Source: Pseudomonas sp. KUIN-1
GTDB lineage: Bacteria; Pseudomonadota; Gammaproteobacteria; Pseudomonadales; Pseudomonadaceae
Direction of reading: 5' to 3'
Length of the DNA: 64,000 nucleotides
Assembly: GCF_009176725.1 (NCBI RefSeq)
Contig: NZ_AP020337.1
Location: forward strand, 3,534,001-3,598,000
In this document: piece by piece, positions 63,204-64,000 of the stretch
How the letters are laid out: the number at the start of each line of letters is the position of its first letter
Numbering within the stretch: position 1 is the first letter of the stretch
Translations under genes and position numbers: made by a program
The notes under the pieces: generated by a model
What the model saw: the letters and a program-made list of their open reading frames with translations, nothing else
Database searches by the model: none
What the model was told of the DNA's origin: nothing

Positions 63204-64000
63204 TTGTCAAACGCTTCACGCTTTTCGCTTTCCTCCCTTTCCCCGCTGACTCAATGGGCGGGTCTGATCCTGATAGCCGGCATTGCCGGGCAACTGCTCA
63301 AACTGTTCGATATGCCTGCTGCGATGTTCCTCGGGCCCATGCTGGTCGCCATCGGCTTTGGTGTTTCAGGCGCCAGCATCCGTATGCCCAAGCGGGCCTT
63401 TCAACTCGGTCAGGGCACGGTCGGCGTGCTGATCGCGCATGCCATGTCGGTCAGCGTGCTGCTCACCGCCCTTCATTCATGGCACGTCATGCTTCTGGCG
63501 ACGATCCTCACGGTGGTGCTGAGCGCGGCGGTTGGACTGGTGCTGGTGCGCTTTGCCGGTATCCCGAGCAATACCGCAGCCTGGGGCACGTCACCGGGCG
63601 CGGCTTCGGCAATGGTCGCGATGTCCGAGGATTACGGTGCCGACTCGCGCATCGTCGCCACCATGCAATATGTGCGCGTCGTCTGCGTGGTCACCATCGG
63701 CGCGCTGGTCAGCCATTTCATCGGCGCGCCGGATTCCGCTGCGGCCCTGCACAGCAGTGCAGCGGTACTGCCCAGCCTGAACCTTGTCGACCTTGCGCTG
63801 AGCCTGGCAGTGATTGCCGCAGGCGTGACCCTCGGCTCGCGCCTCCCGGCAGGTGCCCTGCTGGTGCCACTGATGCTGGGCGGCGCGCTGCAACTGAGTG
63901 GCGTGATGCAAATCACCGTTCCGGCCTGGTTGCTGCCCATCGCTTACGGTGCCATAGGCTGCTACGTCGGGCTGCGCTTCGACCGGCCGACGGTGCAGTA
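63204..64000 (+). CDS. AbrB-family membrane protein (partial, cut by right edge)
   Basis: Open frame from a TTG at 63204 with AAGGAG eight bases upstream; no ATG lies near. At least 265 residues with many hydrophobic helices: LTQWAGLILIAGIAGQLLKL, QGTVGVLIAHAMSVSVLLTA, and the hallmark WGTSPGAASAMVAMSEDYGA that occurs in each half of the AbrB (PF05145) proteins once called ammonia monooxygenase. Probably a transporter or regulator of an unknown small molecule. The end lies beyond the window. Likely controlled by the divergent LysR gene. Confidence 0.87.
   Translation, partial: MSNASRFSLSSLSPLTQWAGLILIAGIAGQLLKLFDMPAAMFLGPMLVAIGFGVSGASIRMPKRAFQLGQGTVGVLIAHAMSVSVLLTALHSWHVMLLATILTVVLSAAVGLVLVRFAGIPSNTAAWGTSPGAASAMVAMSEDYGADSRIVATMQYVRVVCVVTIGALVSHFIGAPDSAAALHSSAAVLPSLNLVDLALSLAVIAAGVTLGSRLPAGALLVPLMLGGALQLSGVMQITVPAWLLPIAYGAIGCYVGLRFDRPTVQ

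Overview
The window looks like a chromosomal segment of a fluorescent pseudomonad, most likely the Pseudomonas syringae group. The reasons are GC-rich core genes, a syringae-style REP palindrome pair near 49.2 kb, a giant two-partner-secretion adhesin/toxin, and typical Pseudomonas neighbours (NirBD, RlhA, bacterial FAN1, PstSCAB). The species call is inference from gene content; no search was run.

Left part (1-26.3 kb): a contact-dependent inhibition (CDI/TPS) locus read leftward. A sigma70-like promoter (26307-26335) drives cdiB (outer-membrane transporter) and cdiA (6113 aa). The immunity gene cdiI starts on the last base of the cdiA stop. Downstream lies a graveyard of orphan modules: displaced toxin tips, their small AT-rich immunity genes, and broken pieces of CdiA stems. 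At least four toxin/immunity specificities are visible: the resident one, a truncated toxin tip with a frameshifted immunity gene, a second toxin of the same DHIP family as the resident, and a polymorphic toxin type 24. A fifth module begins as a stem fragment and runs off the left edge. Direct repeats of about 0.95 kb and 0.56 kb link these modules to cdiA or to each other. Inside cdiA five tandem units of about 930 bp form part of the adhesin filament.

Middle part (26.8-42.9 kb): a leftward efflux cluster (NodT-type outer-membrane factor, MipA/OmpV protein, membrane-fusion lipoprotein, RND pump, then a glutamate carboxypeptidase-like M20 peptidase). It diverges from an OmpR-type regulator and sensor kinase. 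Then come a SulP anion transporter, a MocR-type regulator, a 27-codon hydrophobic mini-ORF with a strong ribosome site, a terminator and tRNA-Asn(GTT). A leftward operon follows: histidine phosphatase, PAP2 phosphatase, orphan response regulator.

Right part (43.2-64 kb): a cobalamin riboswitch precedes a three-gene FecBCD/BtuFCD-type ABC importer, followed by rlhA and a GNAT acetyltransferase. nirBD sits behind a sigma54-type promoter and a leader terminator, the arrangement used for assimilatory nitrite reductase under nitrogen and antitermination control. Next are an alpha/beta hydrolase with a divergent LysR gene, a pstSCAB operon without phoU, two tandem small secreted proteins, a FAN1-type nuclease, a nucleoside 2-deoxyribosyltransferase-like protein, and a LysR gene divergent from an AbrB-family membrane protein cut by the right edge.
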